This document shows, in pieces, positions 17,473-25,870 of a stretch of 64,000 nucleotides of DNA (position 1 is its first letter; every line of letters starts with the position of its first letter). The position numbers were made by a program, and so were the translations under genes. Source of the DNA: Blautia parvula (lineage in GTDB: Bacteria > Bacillota > Clostridia > Lachnospirales > Lachnospiraceae). Below the pieces are notes generated by a model that worked only from the letters and a program-made list of their open reading frames with translations, was not told the DNA's origin and did not search any database. The DNA lies in the NCBI RefSeq assembly GCF_020215665.1, contig NZ_CP084061.1:3766501-3830500 (forward strand), in the 5' to 3' direction.

Positions 17473-17664
17473 CTAAATGACAAATTTTGAAATATTGAGT
17501 GCGATATGTATCAATAGATACTGTCTTAAATCTTCATCTATCCGGCCGTCAATTTTACTATGTTTATCAATTAACGGTGCATACAGCAAAAATAGTTGCT
17601 CCAGAGCCTCATGACTGCCGGAAACTGCCGCCTGAAGCATCTTTTCAAATTCTATGTGATTCAA
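17473..17664 (-). CDS. Helix-turn-helix_16-type small regulator (Tn916 Orf8-like)
   Basis: 63 residues: MNHIEFEKMLQAAVSGSHEA, then a helix with LYAPLI and a D/E-rich DEDLRQYLLIHIALNI. This is the small PF12645-type protein that accompanies the sigma-like gene in Tn916-family elements and resembles sigma region 2. Its ATG overlaps the stop of the sigma-like gene (ATGA at 17661-17664), so the two are coupled and probably act together on transfer-gene transcription. Confidence 0.75.
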   Translation of the reverse strand: MNHIEFEKMLQAAVSGSHEALEQLFLLYAPLIDKHSKIDGRIDEDLRQYLLIHIALNISKFVI

Positions 17665-18071
17665 AATTTATCACCATCCTTTGTCAATGCTATGCGCAGC
17701 TTCTTCAATGCCTGATAACGCTGGTCGTAAACATGCTGGGGAGAACAATTTAATAGCCGGGCAATTTCCTCCGGTTTTCGCTCCTCCACAAACAGCATTG
17801 TCAGTATCTCCTGTCGTTTTATTGGCAGTTTTGCAAACGCCTCTGCCAACCGTTCCTCTTCAAAATCAAAAGCAGATCCTGATATTTCACAATATGAGGT
17901 TTGTTTAAAAACAGATAAAGCGCTCTCTGGTAATTCCTCAATTGAAACTGTATCTACCTTGGGTTTCTCCCGTTCCAAATATTTGAGTCTGGCCCGGTAA
18001 ACTGTAGTTTCCAGCCAAACTGTAAATCTGGCCCGCAGCTCGTCACGTTCAGACTTCTGCTGGTGGTTCAT
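17661..18071 (-). CDS. Sigma-70-like regulator (Tn916 Orf7-like)
   Basis: 136 residues ending in a sigma region 4 helix-turn-helix (KRQEILTMLFVEERKPEEIARLL then CSPQHVYDQRYQALKKLR). Such proteins in Tn916-type elements control transcription of transfer and excision genes. The AAGGAGGTACAAAG ribosome site is clear. Upstream lies a strong palindromic hairpin at 18111-18139. A short open frame ending VPRKEVQR overlaps the start codon (TGATG arrangement) and may couple translation. Confidence 0.8.
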   Translation of the reverse strand: MNHQQKSERDELRARFTVWLETTVYRARLKYLEREKPKVDTVSIEELPESALSVFKQTSYCEISGSAFDFEEERLAEAFAKLPIKRQEILTMLFVEERKPEEIARLLNCSPQHVYDQRYQALKKLRIALTKDGDKF

Positions 18072-18110
18072 CTTTGTACCTCCTTACGGGGCACACCACC
18101 AGGGCAAAAG

Positions 18111-18139
18111 TTAAGGCACGCCGTGATGGCGTGCCTTAA
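18111..18139 (-). promoter_or_regulatory. Perfect 12-bp hairpin in the sigma-like gene leader
   Basis: TTAAGGCACGCC and its exact complement flank a 5-base loop. On the minus strand CTTTTGCC follows, a weak U-run. Place between the upstream terminator and the sigma-like gene suggests attenuation or an antitermination target. The hairpin also lies within a short frame (RHAITACLNFCPGG) that runs into the sigma gene start. Confidence 0.5.
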
Positions 18140-18219
18140 TTTTCTCGACTTGTTACCTTTTTGCAGCTGTCAATGGTTTAATCCAATGGGACCACCTCCT
18201 TGTTTTCAGATAACAAAAA

Positions 18220-18253
18220 ACGACCATACTGCACTTTCGTGTAGCATAGCCGT
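18220..18253 (-). terminator. Terminator after XRE regulator
   Basis: ACGGCTATGCT and AGTATGGTCGT (minus strand, 18253-18220) pair fully allowing G-U, followed by TTTTTTG. It lies 40 bases after the regulator stop. Confidence 0.8.
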
Positions 18254-18294
18254 TCTATAAAGCGTAAACTTTTTTCTGTTTGGTTATATGCGTA

Positions 18295-18639
18295 TCATTC
18301 ATCTGTTTGACTGAATTTTTCAATGGTATTCAAAAATTCAGCCAGACCTTCGCAAGCGTATACACGCTGCTTTACCGGATACTTCTCAATACGTTCCGCA
18401 ATCTCTCGCAAATAGACCTTCTCAGGTTCCGAATAATACTCTCTGAGCAATTGATCTACTGTTACTGAAAGAGCATTTGCAATCCGTACAATCATATCCA
18501 GACTTGGAATCCCTCTCGCATTTTCTATTTGGCCGATATGGCTATTCCCGCAATCACAGATCTCCGCCAAATCTTCCTGGCGCAATCCGCGCATTTGTCG
18601 GTACTTCCGAATATTCTTGCCTAAAATAACATAGTCCAT
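18295..18639 (-). CDS. XRE-family helix-turn-helix regulator
   Basis: 114 residues. The N-terminal half is a Cro/CI-type HTH (IRKYRQMRGLRQEDLAEICD, then IGQIENARGIPSLDMIVRIA); the C-terminal half is helical and may dimerise. It stands alone behind an 11-bp inverted repeat (18698-18735), likely its own operator, and has its own terminator. It probably acts as the repressor or switch of the element. Confidence 0.85.
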   Translation of the reverse strand: MDYVILGKNIRKYRQMRGLRQEDLAEICDCGNSHIGQIENARGIPSLDMIVRIANALSVTVDQLLREYYSEPEKVYLREIAERIEKYPVKQRVYACEGLAEFLNTIEKFSQTDE

Positions 18640-18697
18640 GGTTTTACATTCTCCTTACATTTCTATTTTATATAATCTGACAATGGAATTGAAGAAC

Positions 18698-18735
18698 TTG
18701 ATATTCCAATATACGCACTATAAGTGGAATATCAA
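18698..18735. promoter_or_regulatory. 11-bp inverted repeat, probable operator
   Basis: TTGATATTCCA (18698-18708) and TGGAATATCAA (18725-18735) are exact complements with a 16-base spacer, between parR and the XRE gene. It could be the XRE operator or a ParR-bound site. A further GGAATT follows close by. Confidence 0.5.
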
Positions 18736-18808
18736 CTCATTTACATGGACTTTTTTAATTTTTAAGCGTTAAAAAGCCATCGTTGAACCTATTATATGCA
18801 CTGTCGGT

Positions 18809-19171
18809 CTATGAAAACATATCCAGGTTGTCCAACATCTGTGCAATGTCTGCCTCCAGAGTATCTGTCTTACTCTCCTCTGAAAAAGCCATCTGGGGTT
18901 CGTCACGGCGAACCGCTGCAAGTCTTTCCTCAACAATGCGCCGTATGATTTCCTCAATTCCATCTCGATTATAGCCAGGTGTTAGCTTGACTTCTATTTT
19001 ACAATGTGCATCCTGTAAATTCGGGTTAGAATCAAGATAATCATTCAAGGCTGCAACAACAACCGCACTTTTCCTGTTTCCCAGCCTTTCAAGCAACTCT
19101 CCAGCCCTTACCTGTTCCTCTGAATCTGCGCTAAATTGAAGCGAGAAGCGGTATTTTCCATCCTTTTTCAT
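18809..19171 (-). CDS. parR: ParR-like partition protein
   Basis: 120 residues, start at 19171 for GGAGGGACAATATA. The N-terminus (KYRFSLQFSADSEEQVRAGE, then LLERLGNRKSAVVVAALNDYL) has the ribbon-helix-helix look of ParR/StbB centromere-binding proteins. The acidic C-terminus (DIAQMLDNLDMF) resembles the ParM-binding tail. It follows parM by 19 bases, the standard ParMR order. Together they would segregate an extrachromosomal form of the element. Identity is by partner and pattern. Confidence 0.7.
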   Translation of the reverse strand: MKKDGKYRFSLQFSADSEEQVRAGELLERLGNRKSAVVVAALNDYLDSNPNLQDAHCKIEVKLTPGYNRDGIEEIIRRIVEERLAAVRRDEPQMAFSEESKTDTLEADIAQMLDNLDMFS

Positions 19172-19190
19172 TATATTGTCCCTCCGTCCC

Positions 19191-20111
19191 TTATCCAAGT
19201 GGACGAAGAGAAAGCGTTTTCCTGCCCAACATTTCATATCCCAGAGCATTCGCATTCGGAGATTCCACAAAATCCGCCTTTGCTACCAGAGGCGAATTAA
19301 TCAGGAAAGGCCTTAAAAGAATACTTCCCCCTCCGATAAAAACTGCCGGATTAGAACGCAAATCCACTTGCAATTCTCTAAGCTGGTTCAGAATATCCTG
19401 TGCATGTAACTTCGTCGCTTCACGAATTGTCTCCTTGACATCCTCCGGCAGAATGGTATTCTCGCACTGAAGCACTGCACTAATATGCTCATCTTCGATA
19501 CGCATATCATGAAGCGCACCAACCTTTCGTATGATTTCATTGTTCATAGTAATAATACCAGTTTCCAGGCTCCGGCAAAACTGCAAATCTGGTTTTCCAT
19601 TCTTCAAGAGCAGCACATCGGTGGTATAACCACCAATATCAACGATAAACATACGAACCGTATGAACCACCAGACTGCTCTGGGGAATAACAGCGGCATA
19701 TGCCTGCGGGAACACCATAACACGGTCTATCTTAATGCTGTATGGCCTGTCACCATAAACAAATTTGATAATTCCGTCTCTTTTGAAATAATTGGCGAAT
19801 CTGTCTTTTAAAGCGCCAAAATGCTCAGGTGGTAGTCCAACAGCCAGCTGAATCTGTTCGACCGGCGTATAATTGCCTCTGTTCTCCAGTTCTTTGGCGA
19901 TTGCAAATAATGTCAAGATGAAATATCGGTCATCCTGGGTTTTATCCCTCATATAACTCAGACGGCGTCCGCTCAAGGTCCAATATTTTCCTCCATACTC
20001 CACAATCTCATCTGTCATGGGCGGCTTCACCGTGTGCTCAGAAAGCCCGGAAATAAAGGAATGGTTTGTGGTCTTTACAGCGTAGTTGCCGTGGTCGATT
20101 GCGATTAACAT
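19191..20111 (-). CDS. parM: ParM/StbA-type actin-like ATPase
   Basis: 306 residues from the ATG at 20111 (AGGAGGTATACAT upstream). The actin-fold phosphate loops are visible: IAIDHGNYAVKT (residues 3-14), VDIGGYTTDVLLL (near 170) and FIGGGSILLRP (near 270). This is the plasmid-type DNA segregation filament. With the downstream ParR it forms a type II partition cassette, and an inverted repeat upstream may be the centromere. Partition genes imply that the excised element persists as a circle at least for a time. Confidence 0.85.
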   Translation of the reverse strand: MLIAIDHGNYAVKTTNHSFISGLSEHTVKPPMTDEIVEYGGKYWTLSGRRLSYMRDKTQDDRYFILTLFAIAKELENRGNYTPVEQIQLAVGLPPEHFGALKDRFANYFKRDGIIKFVYGDRPYSIKIDRVMVFPQAYAAVIPQSSLVVHTVRMFIVDIGGYTTDVLLLKNGKPDLQFCRSLETGIITMNNEIIRKVGALHDMRIEDEHISAVLQCENTILPEDVKETIREATKLHAQDILNQLRELQVDLRSNPAVFIGGGSILLRPFLINSPLVAKADFVESPNANALGYEMLGRKTLSLRPLG

Positions 20112-20163
20112 ATGTATACCTCCTGCAAAAATTATTCTTATATTTATCATTACACGATTCGCC

Positions 20164-20190
20164 ATGCGTATTTACAACTTTTATACGCAT
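20164..20190. promoter_or_regulatory. Inverted repeat upstream of parM (possible parC)
   Basis: ATGCGTAT (20164-20171) and ATACGCAT (20183-20190) are exact complements, flanked by CGATTCG and TCGATTG. It sits about 55 bases before parM, where type II systems keep the centromere/operator. Only one pair is present, fewer repeats than classic parC. Confidence 0.4.
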
Positions 20191-20214
20191 TCGATTGAAA
20201 AAACGCACGAAAAA

Positions 20215-20238
20215 GGGTGAAGCATTTTTGCTCCACCC
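20215..20238 (-). terminator. Terminator after primase
   Basis: GGGTGGAGCA and TGCTTCACCC (minus strand) pair with one wobble and are followed by TTTTTCG, six bases after the primase stop. Confidence 0.85.
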
Positions 20239-20243
20239 CAGTT

Positions 20244-21302
20244 TTAATGCTTCTTTTGAAAACAATATTCCCAGATATAATCATCCAGTCCCTTATAGCG
20301 TGGATCCCACAGGTACGTACCGAACTGAAATCCCATATTGCCAAGAAGACTGAGAAGATTGTTGTAACCGTTTTGTACATGGTAATTGGTCGCAAAATCC
20401 ATATCAAAAGCAGTCTTAATCTCTGCAACCCCTTCTGCACGTAAATCGCTAAGGGTTGTTTCAAGCTGTGTCAGAGAATTAACACCAGGAACCGCCAGCA
20501 CTGTCAGACCAGTCAGTGCATGAATCACGTCAGCTTTCATAGGACCTTCTGTCAGCACCAGCATAGGCCTAACCGGGCCTGCAAGATGTGTCCATCCTTC
20601 TGCAGGGCAACCATCCGGCCGCTCTGTACTGGATACCCATCGAAATTTTCTCTTTTTCACCTTATCTCTGCGTATCTGAAGCCCCTGAATTCTTCCTTTC
20701 CGATCTCTCATTGGAATTAAGATACCGCGTTCTTCATGAATGAAAGTCCATGTACCGCTTTCATTCCTGTAAAAACCAGGAACCCCAGCTAAGTACATCC
20801 CTTCGGACTGAAGTTTGCCGGCAATCGCTGTCATACCGACCACAGGTGTTGTCCTGTATCCAAGCCGAATAATGTCATCCTCCATCAACCCTCTGCCAAG
20901 CAGGTTCTCTTTATGGTCTGCCGCCAGCGTCAGCTTATCGAGCAGCGCACTGTATGTGGCATGTCGGGTATCAACATCCGTTATTGGGCATTCAGGCTTT
21001 GCCTGCGGCTGTATCCTCTTTTGGGGTTTAGGCCGGTTATCAGGCATTCCCAGTTTCTCCACCAGAGCTTTTCGCACTTTGTCACGCGGAACCCCGGTAT
21101 ATAATGAGTACAGATCAAATATACCACCAGATATTCCGCACCGCGGGCAGCGATACACTTCTTTTTTCAAATTGATGTTCAAATGCTTTTTCCGTGGGTT
21201 TTCGTCACAGCAGGGACACTGCACATAATAGGAGCTTCTTCCAGACGGCGGCATCGGGATTCCCAGCAGCGAAACAACGTCGCTCATATGAAATATTTCC
21301 AT
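20244..21302 (-). CDS. DNA primase (CHC2 zinc finger + Toprim)
   Basis: 352 residues. An N-terminal CHC2-type zinc finger (VQCPCCDENPRKKH, then YRCPRCGISGG, residues 28-60) is followed by a Toprim-like core with LVLTEGPMKADVIHAL and LAVPGVNS near 240-265, as in DUF3854/TOPRIM plasmid primases. It makes RNA primers for the element's own replication. It is the last gene of a long operon from ~25 kb with RecD2, annealing protein and others. GGAAAGGAGGCAGC gives a strong start. Confidence 0.85.
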   Translation of the reverse strand: MEIFHMSDVVSLLGIPMPPSGRSSYYVQCPCCDENPRKKHLNINLKKEVYRCPRCGISGGIFDLYSLYTGVPRDKVRKALVEKLGMPDNRPKPQKRIQPQAKPECPITDVDTRHATYSALLDKLTLAADHKENLLGRGLMEDDIIRLGYRTTPVVGMTAIAGKLQSEGMYLAGVPGFYRNESGTWTFIHEERGILIPMRDRKGRIQGLQIRRDKVKKRKFRWVSSTERPDGCPAEGWTHLAGPVRPMLVLTEGPMKADVIHALTGLTVLAVPGVNSLTQLETTLSDLRAEGVAEIKTAFDMDFATNYHVQNGYNNLLSLLGNMGFQFGTYLWDPRYKGLDDYIWEYCFQKKH

Positions 21303-21375
21303 GCTGCCTCCTTTCCTTTTTCAAACTTGCGGGGAACAGCACGCTGTCCCCCGCCTCTTCTCATTGCTGTTTTCC

Positions 21376-21753
21376 CTATAACCCACAGTTTTCCTTAAAC
21401 GACGCAACCCCTGAAGGATCGTATTCCGCCAGCTTTTCCAGATCGAAGGCCACCGCCGCATATCTGCCATATCCGGATTTCACGGTGTAAGGCAGCACTT
21501 TTCCCAGTTTGTTCTCCCTGATAAACCTTAACAGATCTTTACTGATATCTCCGTTAATGAATGCTTCGTTATCCTCCAGATCATATGCCGGTAGATTGAT
21601 CGTCATGTCTGCAAAGGGTTCCGGACCATCTTCTCCATAATTAATCATACCGATGTGCAACCGCCCGTCATAAGCATATTGGTTGACATGCAGTGAGACC
21701 ATTTCATCTCCAAGCTCCCATTTGAAACGAAGTTTTTTCGTTCTTTTACACAT
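21376..21753 (-). CDS. DUF4313-like protein
   Basis: 125 residues from the ATG at 21753, chosen for AAAAGGAGGACAAAAAA. It is a mixed alpha/beta protein (LRFKWELGDEMVSLHVNQYA, then PFADMTINLPAYDLEDNEAF and VKSGYGRYAAVAFDLEKLAEYD) matching what I know as DUF4313, a small domain common on Firmicute mobile elements, with no known function. It lies between the annealing protein and primase. Confidence 0.65.
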   Translation of the reverse strand: MCKRTKKLRFKWELGDEMVSLHVNQYAYDGRLHIGMINYGEDGPEPFADMTINLPAYDLEDNEAFINGDISKDLLRFIRENKLGKVLPYTVKSGYGRYAAVAFDLEKLAEYDPSGVASFKENCGL

Positions 21754-21825
21754 TTTTTTGTCCTCCTTTTCGTCTTGTTCACGGCCAGAGGATGACTGCA
21801 TGAATCCCCTGGTCTTTAGCACCTG

Positions 21826-22584
21826 TTATGCAATTGTCTGTTGAATAGAAAATTCACAAATCAGTTTCGCAGCAGCTTTAATTTCCTCGCCGCCAGTGAA
21901 TTTTGTTGCCACCCATTTAATTGCACCGGGATCCAGCGATAATACCTCTCCAAGTGTTTTTCCGCTGAATTTTGAGATTGGGCAAGGCACATTCATTGCC
22001 TGTGCCAGCTTTTCTTCTGGAGTCAGTTCCTTTTGTACCGGTTCAATTACGGTATATTCCTCTTGTGCCGGTTCCGATTTTGGTTCTGTCATCTCTTGTT
22101 TCTCTGCTGATACTGTTTGAGCCTGATCGGCGGAGATTCCCAGTTCATCCACAGCAGAAGACTCAAAATCTTCACCTGCCATGGAAAACTGAAGTCCAAA
22201 GCCTGCATTTCGTAGAGCAATTCCAACAGCAGCCGTCTGTGCCCATTCCCGTGGTGAAACTGAAGGTTTCTCCTCACAATATCCTCTGGATGCCGTCGCT
22301 TCTGCCAGATAACAGTCCGCCGCATCCTTATAGTTTGGATACACGCGGGCTGTTGCCACAAAGCAATCCTTTGCAGGATTCACCTGTACAGCAATGCGTC
22401 CTTCTGGATATTTCAGACGGAACCACGCCATCTGTATCATGACCGGAAGGCGCTTACGCACCTCTCCGGTTCCCAAGTCCGTATAATCCACAGCAAATGG
22501 TGTGGGATCAAATCCATCCACCTGATGAATTGTTTCGATCTTAGCGAGCATTGCCGCCTTCTCATTCGAGTTATTCTGACTCAT
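21826..22584 (-). CDS. Rad52/DdrA-like annealing protein with ExoX-like C-terminal domain (inferred)
   Basis: 252 residues. The first ~115 (FKLKYPEGRI-type strand, VATARVYPNYKDAADCYLAE, then SPREWAQTAAVGIALRNAGFG) resemble Rad52/DdrA-like single-strand annealing proteins of mobile elements. After a Glu/Pro-rich linker, the last ~55 residues (CPISKFSGKTLGEVLSLDPG, then IKWVATKF) look like the small domain found at the end of ExoX-like proteins. With the YqaJ exonuclease and SSB of this element it would form a recombination pair. The function is inferred. Confidence 0.5.
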   Translation of the reverse strand: MSQNNSNEKAAMLAKIETIHQVDGFDPTPFAVDYTDLGTGEVRKRLPVMIQMAWFRLKYPEGRIAVQVNPAKDCFVATARVYPNYKDAADCYLAEATASRGYCEEKPSVSPREWAQTAAVGIALRNAGFGLQFSMAGEDFESSAVDELGISADQAQTVSAEKQEMTEPKSEPAQEEYTVIEPVQKELTPEEKLAQAMNVPCPISKFSGKTLGEVLSLDPGAIKWVATKFTGGEEIKAAAKLICEFSIQQTIA

Positions 22585-22597
22585 AATTGTAGCCTCC

Positions 22598-23041
22598 TTA
22601 TAAATTGATATATGTGTTCCGATACTGCATCCAAACTGGCAGAATTGTATGGATATATTGACTGATACTTATTTTGTACTGCTCCTGCGTCCCTGCCTTA
22701 AAGCTGGAAAACCGCTTTCTGCCGTCCTGTACAACATGCTCAAAAGAGCTCAGTGCTGTTTCACGTCGTTTCTGGCCTTCTGCATCGGCTTTTAATCCAA
22801 ATCGTCTTTCATTTAAGGTGAAGCGCACATACGCATCTACCATCTGAAAGTGATAGCCCATGACCTTTGTATCCAGTGTAATTGGCGCAGACTTGCAAAA
22901 AGATTGAAATGTCTCCAAGACGCAAATGCGATAATTGAGTTCCTGCATAATCAGCAAGTCCTCCGGGGGAAGGCTGTTCTCAGCAATCTGGGATCTGATG
23001 GTATTTTGTTTCTCAAGATATTGATCTAATATTGTAGCCAT
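22598..23041 (-). CDS. Conserved helical protein of unknown function
   Basis: 147 residues from the ATG at 23041 (AAAGGAGCAGCT upstream; a TTG start at 23059 is less likely). Largely helical, beginning MATILDQYLEKQNTIRSQIA, with EDLLIMQELNYRICVLETF in the middle. No motif I can name. It sits between recD2 and the annealing protein in the replication operon, so a role in DNA processing is plausible but unproven. Confidence 0.6.
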   Translation of the reverse strand: MATILDQYLEKQNTIRSQIAENSLPPEDLLIMQELNYRICVLETFQSFCKSAPITLDTKVMGYHFQMVDAYVRFTLNERRFGLKADAEGQKRRETALSSFEHVVQDGRKRFSSFKAGTQEQYKISISQYIHTILPVWMQYRNTYINL

Positions 23042-23055
23042 AGCTGCTCCTTTCT

Positions 23056-25227
23056 TCAAGCAAGCGCCTGCAGCCGCTTAGCAAGGCAGGTGCCGCGTTT
23101 TTCTGTGTCAGTTCTTTTAATGGAAATACAAAGCGCCCTTTTTTCCCCGACAATGGTTACACGCTCTTTTCCTCGTGTAATTGCCGTATAGATAAGAGGC
23201 CTCGTCAGCATGATGGAATGGGCGCATTGCAGATTGATGATGACGGACTGGTACTCCGCTCCCTGTGATTTATGGATAGTAGAGGCATAACCTAAATCCA
23301 ACATATCCAATTCACTGGAATCGTACTCTTTCATGCGCCCGTCACCAAAGTCCACATGAACCGTAGTGTCATCGCCAATGCGAATAATTTTTCTGACATA
23401 CCCGATATCACCGTTATTGACATCATCATGGTTTTTGATCTGCATGACCTTGTCCCCACACCGAAATTTCCGGTTTCCGAAAACAACTTCCGGTTTCTGC
23501 GTATCCGGAGGGTTCACCTTCTCACGCAAACACTCATTCAGTGCATTGACTCCGGTTTCCGTCTTCTGCCGGTATGGCGTAAGCAGCGCCACATTATCGA
23601 CCCCGTATTCTTTCGTTTCCTGCAGATAAAGATCGACAATGAGTTCAGCAGAATCAGAAAGCCTGGGAGAATTGATAAACTGAAAGTCATTCCCATACTC
23701 CAGGCCCACATTCCCATGGCGGATCAGCTTCGCATTTGTCGCAATGCGGCTTCCCGCATTCTGGCGAAATACCTTGTCCAACCGTACAACTGGGATACAT
23801 CCGCTGGCAATCATCTCACTGAGCACTGCGCCAGGTCCCACTGAAGGCAGCTGATCTGCATCGCCAATCAGCACCATCTGGGCGCCATATTTCACTGCAT
23901 CAAACAGATATTCAGCCAGATAAACATCCAGCATGGAAATCTCATCTACCACAATCAGATCTGCAGTAAGCGCTTCGGGTCCATCATAGTCTCCGTCCTC
24001 ATCCGCCATCAGCCCAAGGGCTTTATGAACAGTTGAAGCCGAAACACCAGTTGCCTGCTCCATCCTCCTTGCTGCCCTACCCGTAGGGGCACAACAGCAG
24101 ATTTCACTTTTGGGATTGTTTTTTTGATAAATATCTAAAATGGCACGTTGTATCAAAGTCTTTCCTGTTCCAGGTCCACCAGTGATAATGGAAAGCCCCT
24201 GCGTCAGAGCCATCTTTACCGCTTCGCGCTGCTCCAGTGCAAACTTCATTTTCAGCTTCTGCTCCTCTGCATCTATGGCAGCATCCAAATCCCCATAGCT
24301 GTGCATCTTCCGGTACTTCATTTGCTGATGAATGGCGGAGGCAAGCTGTTCTTCCACATGTGCGGTCTTTGCCCTATACACATTGCCCTGGTACGACACC
24401 AACTGTCCGCCGAAAACCAGCCTGGCGGCACGGTTCGCCACCATTTCTGCTGTTAACGCAGGCGTATCCAGAATTTTTAGGCAGGCTTTCACAAACTCAT
24501 GTTTCTCCATGCAGAGATGACCTTTGGCTTCCGCATCCTCCAGCGTATACAAGAGTCCTTCATCCACACGCTCTGTCGATAGCCGGTCAAACCCCATGCT
24601 CATAGCGATATGGTCTGCCGTCTTGAAACCAATCCCGGCCATGTCGCAGAGCTGATAGGGATGATTTTTTACAATATCCATCGTCTTTTCCCCATACTCC
24701 TTATACAGGCGTACCGCTCGGTTCGGCGTAATGCCATGTGGTGACAGAAACGCCACCACATCCCGGGCGCCACGATTGACCAGATAGGAATCATAGATTT
24801 TTTTCAGTTTTATCTCACTGATACCCGGTATGGCAAGGAGCCTTTCCGGTTCTTTATCCAGTATCTCCAGTGACTGCTGACCAAAAGCTGCGTAAATTTT
24901 CTCCGCTATTTTTGGACCAATCCCTTTAATCTGCCCGGAAGAAAGATAGGCAATAATGCCTTCCTTCGTCGGTATTATCACTTCGTTATAACTCTCCACT
25001 TCAAACTGGATGCCAAATTTGGGATTTTTACTCCAATGCCCAAACATGTCGTAGCGCAGGTTGCTCGATATAGGTAAGCAATATCCCACTGCCTTCACCT
25101 GTGTAACCGTGTTCCCTGTGCTATCTTTGATCTTTTCGCATGGGTTGTAGAGCGCAATCATATAACTGCTGGCATCAACAGCCGTAATACTTTGTGGATA
25201 TATGAGCCTATCAAATTCACATAGCAA
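23056..25227 (-). CDS. RecD2-type SF1B DNA helicase
   Basis: 723 residues: N-terminal OB-like part, helix-hairpin-helix repeats (GIGPKIAEKI near 102; IPGISEIKLKKI near 133), Walker A GGPGTGKT (about 350-357), Walker B VVDEISMLD, motif III GDADQLPSVGPG, and a C-terminal UvrD-like domain with AITRGKERVTIVGEK. This is the RecD2/TraA helicase architecture, a 5'-3' DNA helicase. It heads the operon running down to primase, behind a terminator at 25265-25308, and likely acts in element replication or recombination. Confidence 0.9.
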   Translation of the reverse strand: MLCEFDRLIYPQSITAVDASSYMIALYNPCEKIKDSTGNTVTQVKAVGYCLPISSNLRYDMFGHWSKNPKFGIQFEVESYNEVIIPTKEGIIAYLSSGQIKGIGPKIAEKIYAAFGQQSLEILDKEPERLLAIPGISEIKLKKIYDSYLVNRGARDVVAFLSPHGITPNRAVRLYKEYGEKTMDIVKNHPYQLCDMAGIGFKTADHIAMSMGFDRLSTERVDEGLLYTLEDAEAKGHLCMEKHEFVKACLKILDTPALTAEMVANRAARLVFGGQLVSYQGNVYRAKTAHVEEQLASAIHQQMKYRKMHSYGDLDAAIDAEEQKLKMKFALEQREAVKMALTQGLSIITGGPGTGKTLIQRAILDIYQKNNPKSEICCCAPTGRAARRMEQATGVSASTVHKALGLMADEDGDYDGPEALTADLIVVDEISMLDVYLAEYLFDAVKYGAQMVLIGDADQLPSVGPGAVLSEMIASGCIPVVRLDKVFRQNAGSRIATNAKLIRHGNVGLEYGNDFQFINSPRLSDSAELIVDLYLQETKEYGVDNVALLTPYRQKTETGVNALNECLREKVNPPDTQKPEVVFGNRKFRCGDKVMQIKNHDDVNNGDIGYVRKIIRIGDDTTVHVDFGDGRMKEYDSSELDMLDLGYASTIHKSQGAEYQSVIINLQCAHSIMLTRPLIYTAITRGKERVTIVGEKRALCISIKRTDTEKRGTCLAKRLQALA

Positions 25228-25264
25228 AATTTTTACTCCTTTCTCTGAGTCGTGTTATAGATAC

Positions 25265-25308
25265 AAAAAACTCCCGAATCGTATCCAAAGATACAACGGG
25301 AGTTTTTT
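25265..25308. terminator. Strong bidirectional terminator
   Basis: AAAAAACTCCCG plus GTATC pair with GATAC plus CGGGAGTTTTTT. The stem has T-runs on both strands. It ends the operon of the gene at 25333 and separates it from recD2. Confidence 0.9.
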
Positions 25309-25332
25309 GTGAAGCTGCAGCCAGTTGTCCTT

Positions 25333-25857
25333 TCATCGGAACATCGCCGCATTTTCAAGATATGACAAAGGAGCAGAGATACCCATCAAGAAATTCTCCC
25401 TGTCCAGGCGAACTTTCCGCTTATCGCAGCCACGCTTTGTCAGTTCCTTTTGTACTTGCAGGTATACACCCTCATCAAAAGCAATCATCGGCATCTTCAG
25501 GCAGATTGCATGGGCAATTTCCCCACGCATCCCACTGCTGATCCGGTTACCGCATATCAGCAGGATATCGCTGCCTTTCAGCAGTTCCAGACCGAACTGA
25601 AGGGCAAGCGCTCTATCAGATGGAATATTGTCGCAAAGGATCATCGGGAGGTACGCATGTGGCGCACTTGCGTTCATGCTCATCTTTTTCATGGCATAGA
25701 ACATATACGCCCTTGTCGCCTGCATGTTCTGTGCAATCCCTTCATTCGTGTCTGCACTGAGCGGCGAGCAGATATACGCCCTCTTTTTGCACCTGTCATA
25801 TGGCAGGAACTGATAAACCAACTCCTGCTCCCAACCTTCATGATAAATATTTTCCAT
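25333..25857 (-). CDS. DUF4406/DUF7768-type nucleoside deoxyribosyltransferase-like protein
   Basis: 174 residues. AYICSPLSADTNEGIAQNMQ opens a Rossmann-like domain of the nucleoside 2-deoxyribosyltransferase/TIR-like superfold, followed by HAYLPMILCDNIPSDRALAL and SDILLICGNRISSGMRGEIA. This layout is seen in DUF4406/DUF7768 proteins of phages and plasmids. An enzymatic role on nucleotides is possible but not shown. It lies 14 bases after the YqaJ gene, and AGGAGACCATA gives its start. Confidence 0.65.
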   Translation of the reverse strand: MENIYHEGWEQELVYQFLPYDRCKKRAYICSPLSADTNEGIAQNMQATRAYMFYAMKKMSMNASAPHAYLPMILCDNIPSDRALALQFGLELLKGSDILLICGNRISSGMRGEIAHAICLKMPMIAFDEGVYLQVQKELTKRGCDKRKVRLDRENFLMGISAPLSYLENAAMFR

Positions 25858-25870
25858 TATGGTCTCCTTT

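Noticed and set aside
25333-25857. TIR-domain immune effector
   Set aside because: The fold is related, but the motif order fits DUF4406/DUF7768 deoxyribosyltransferase-like proteins and no partner gene for a defence system is adjacent.
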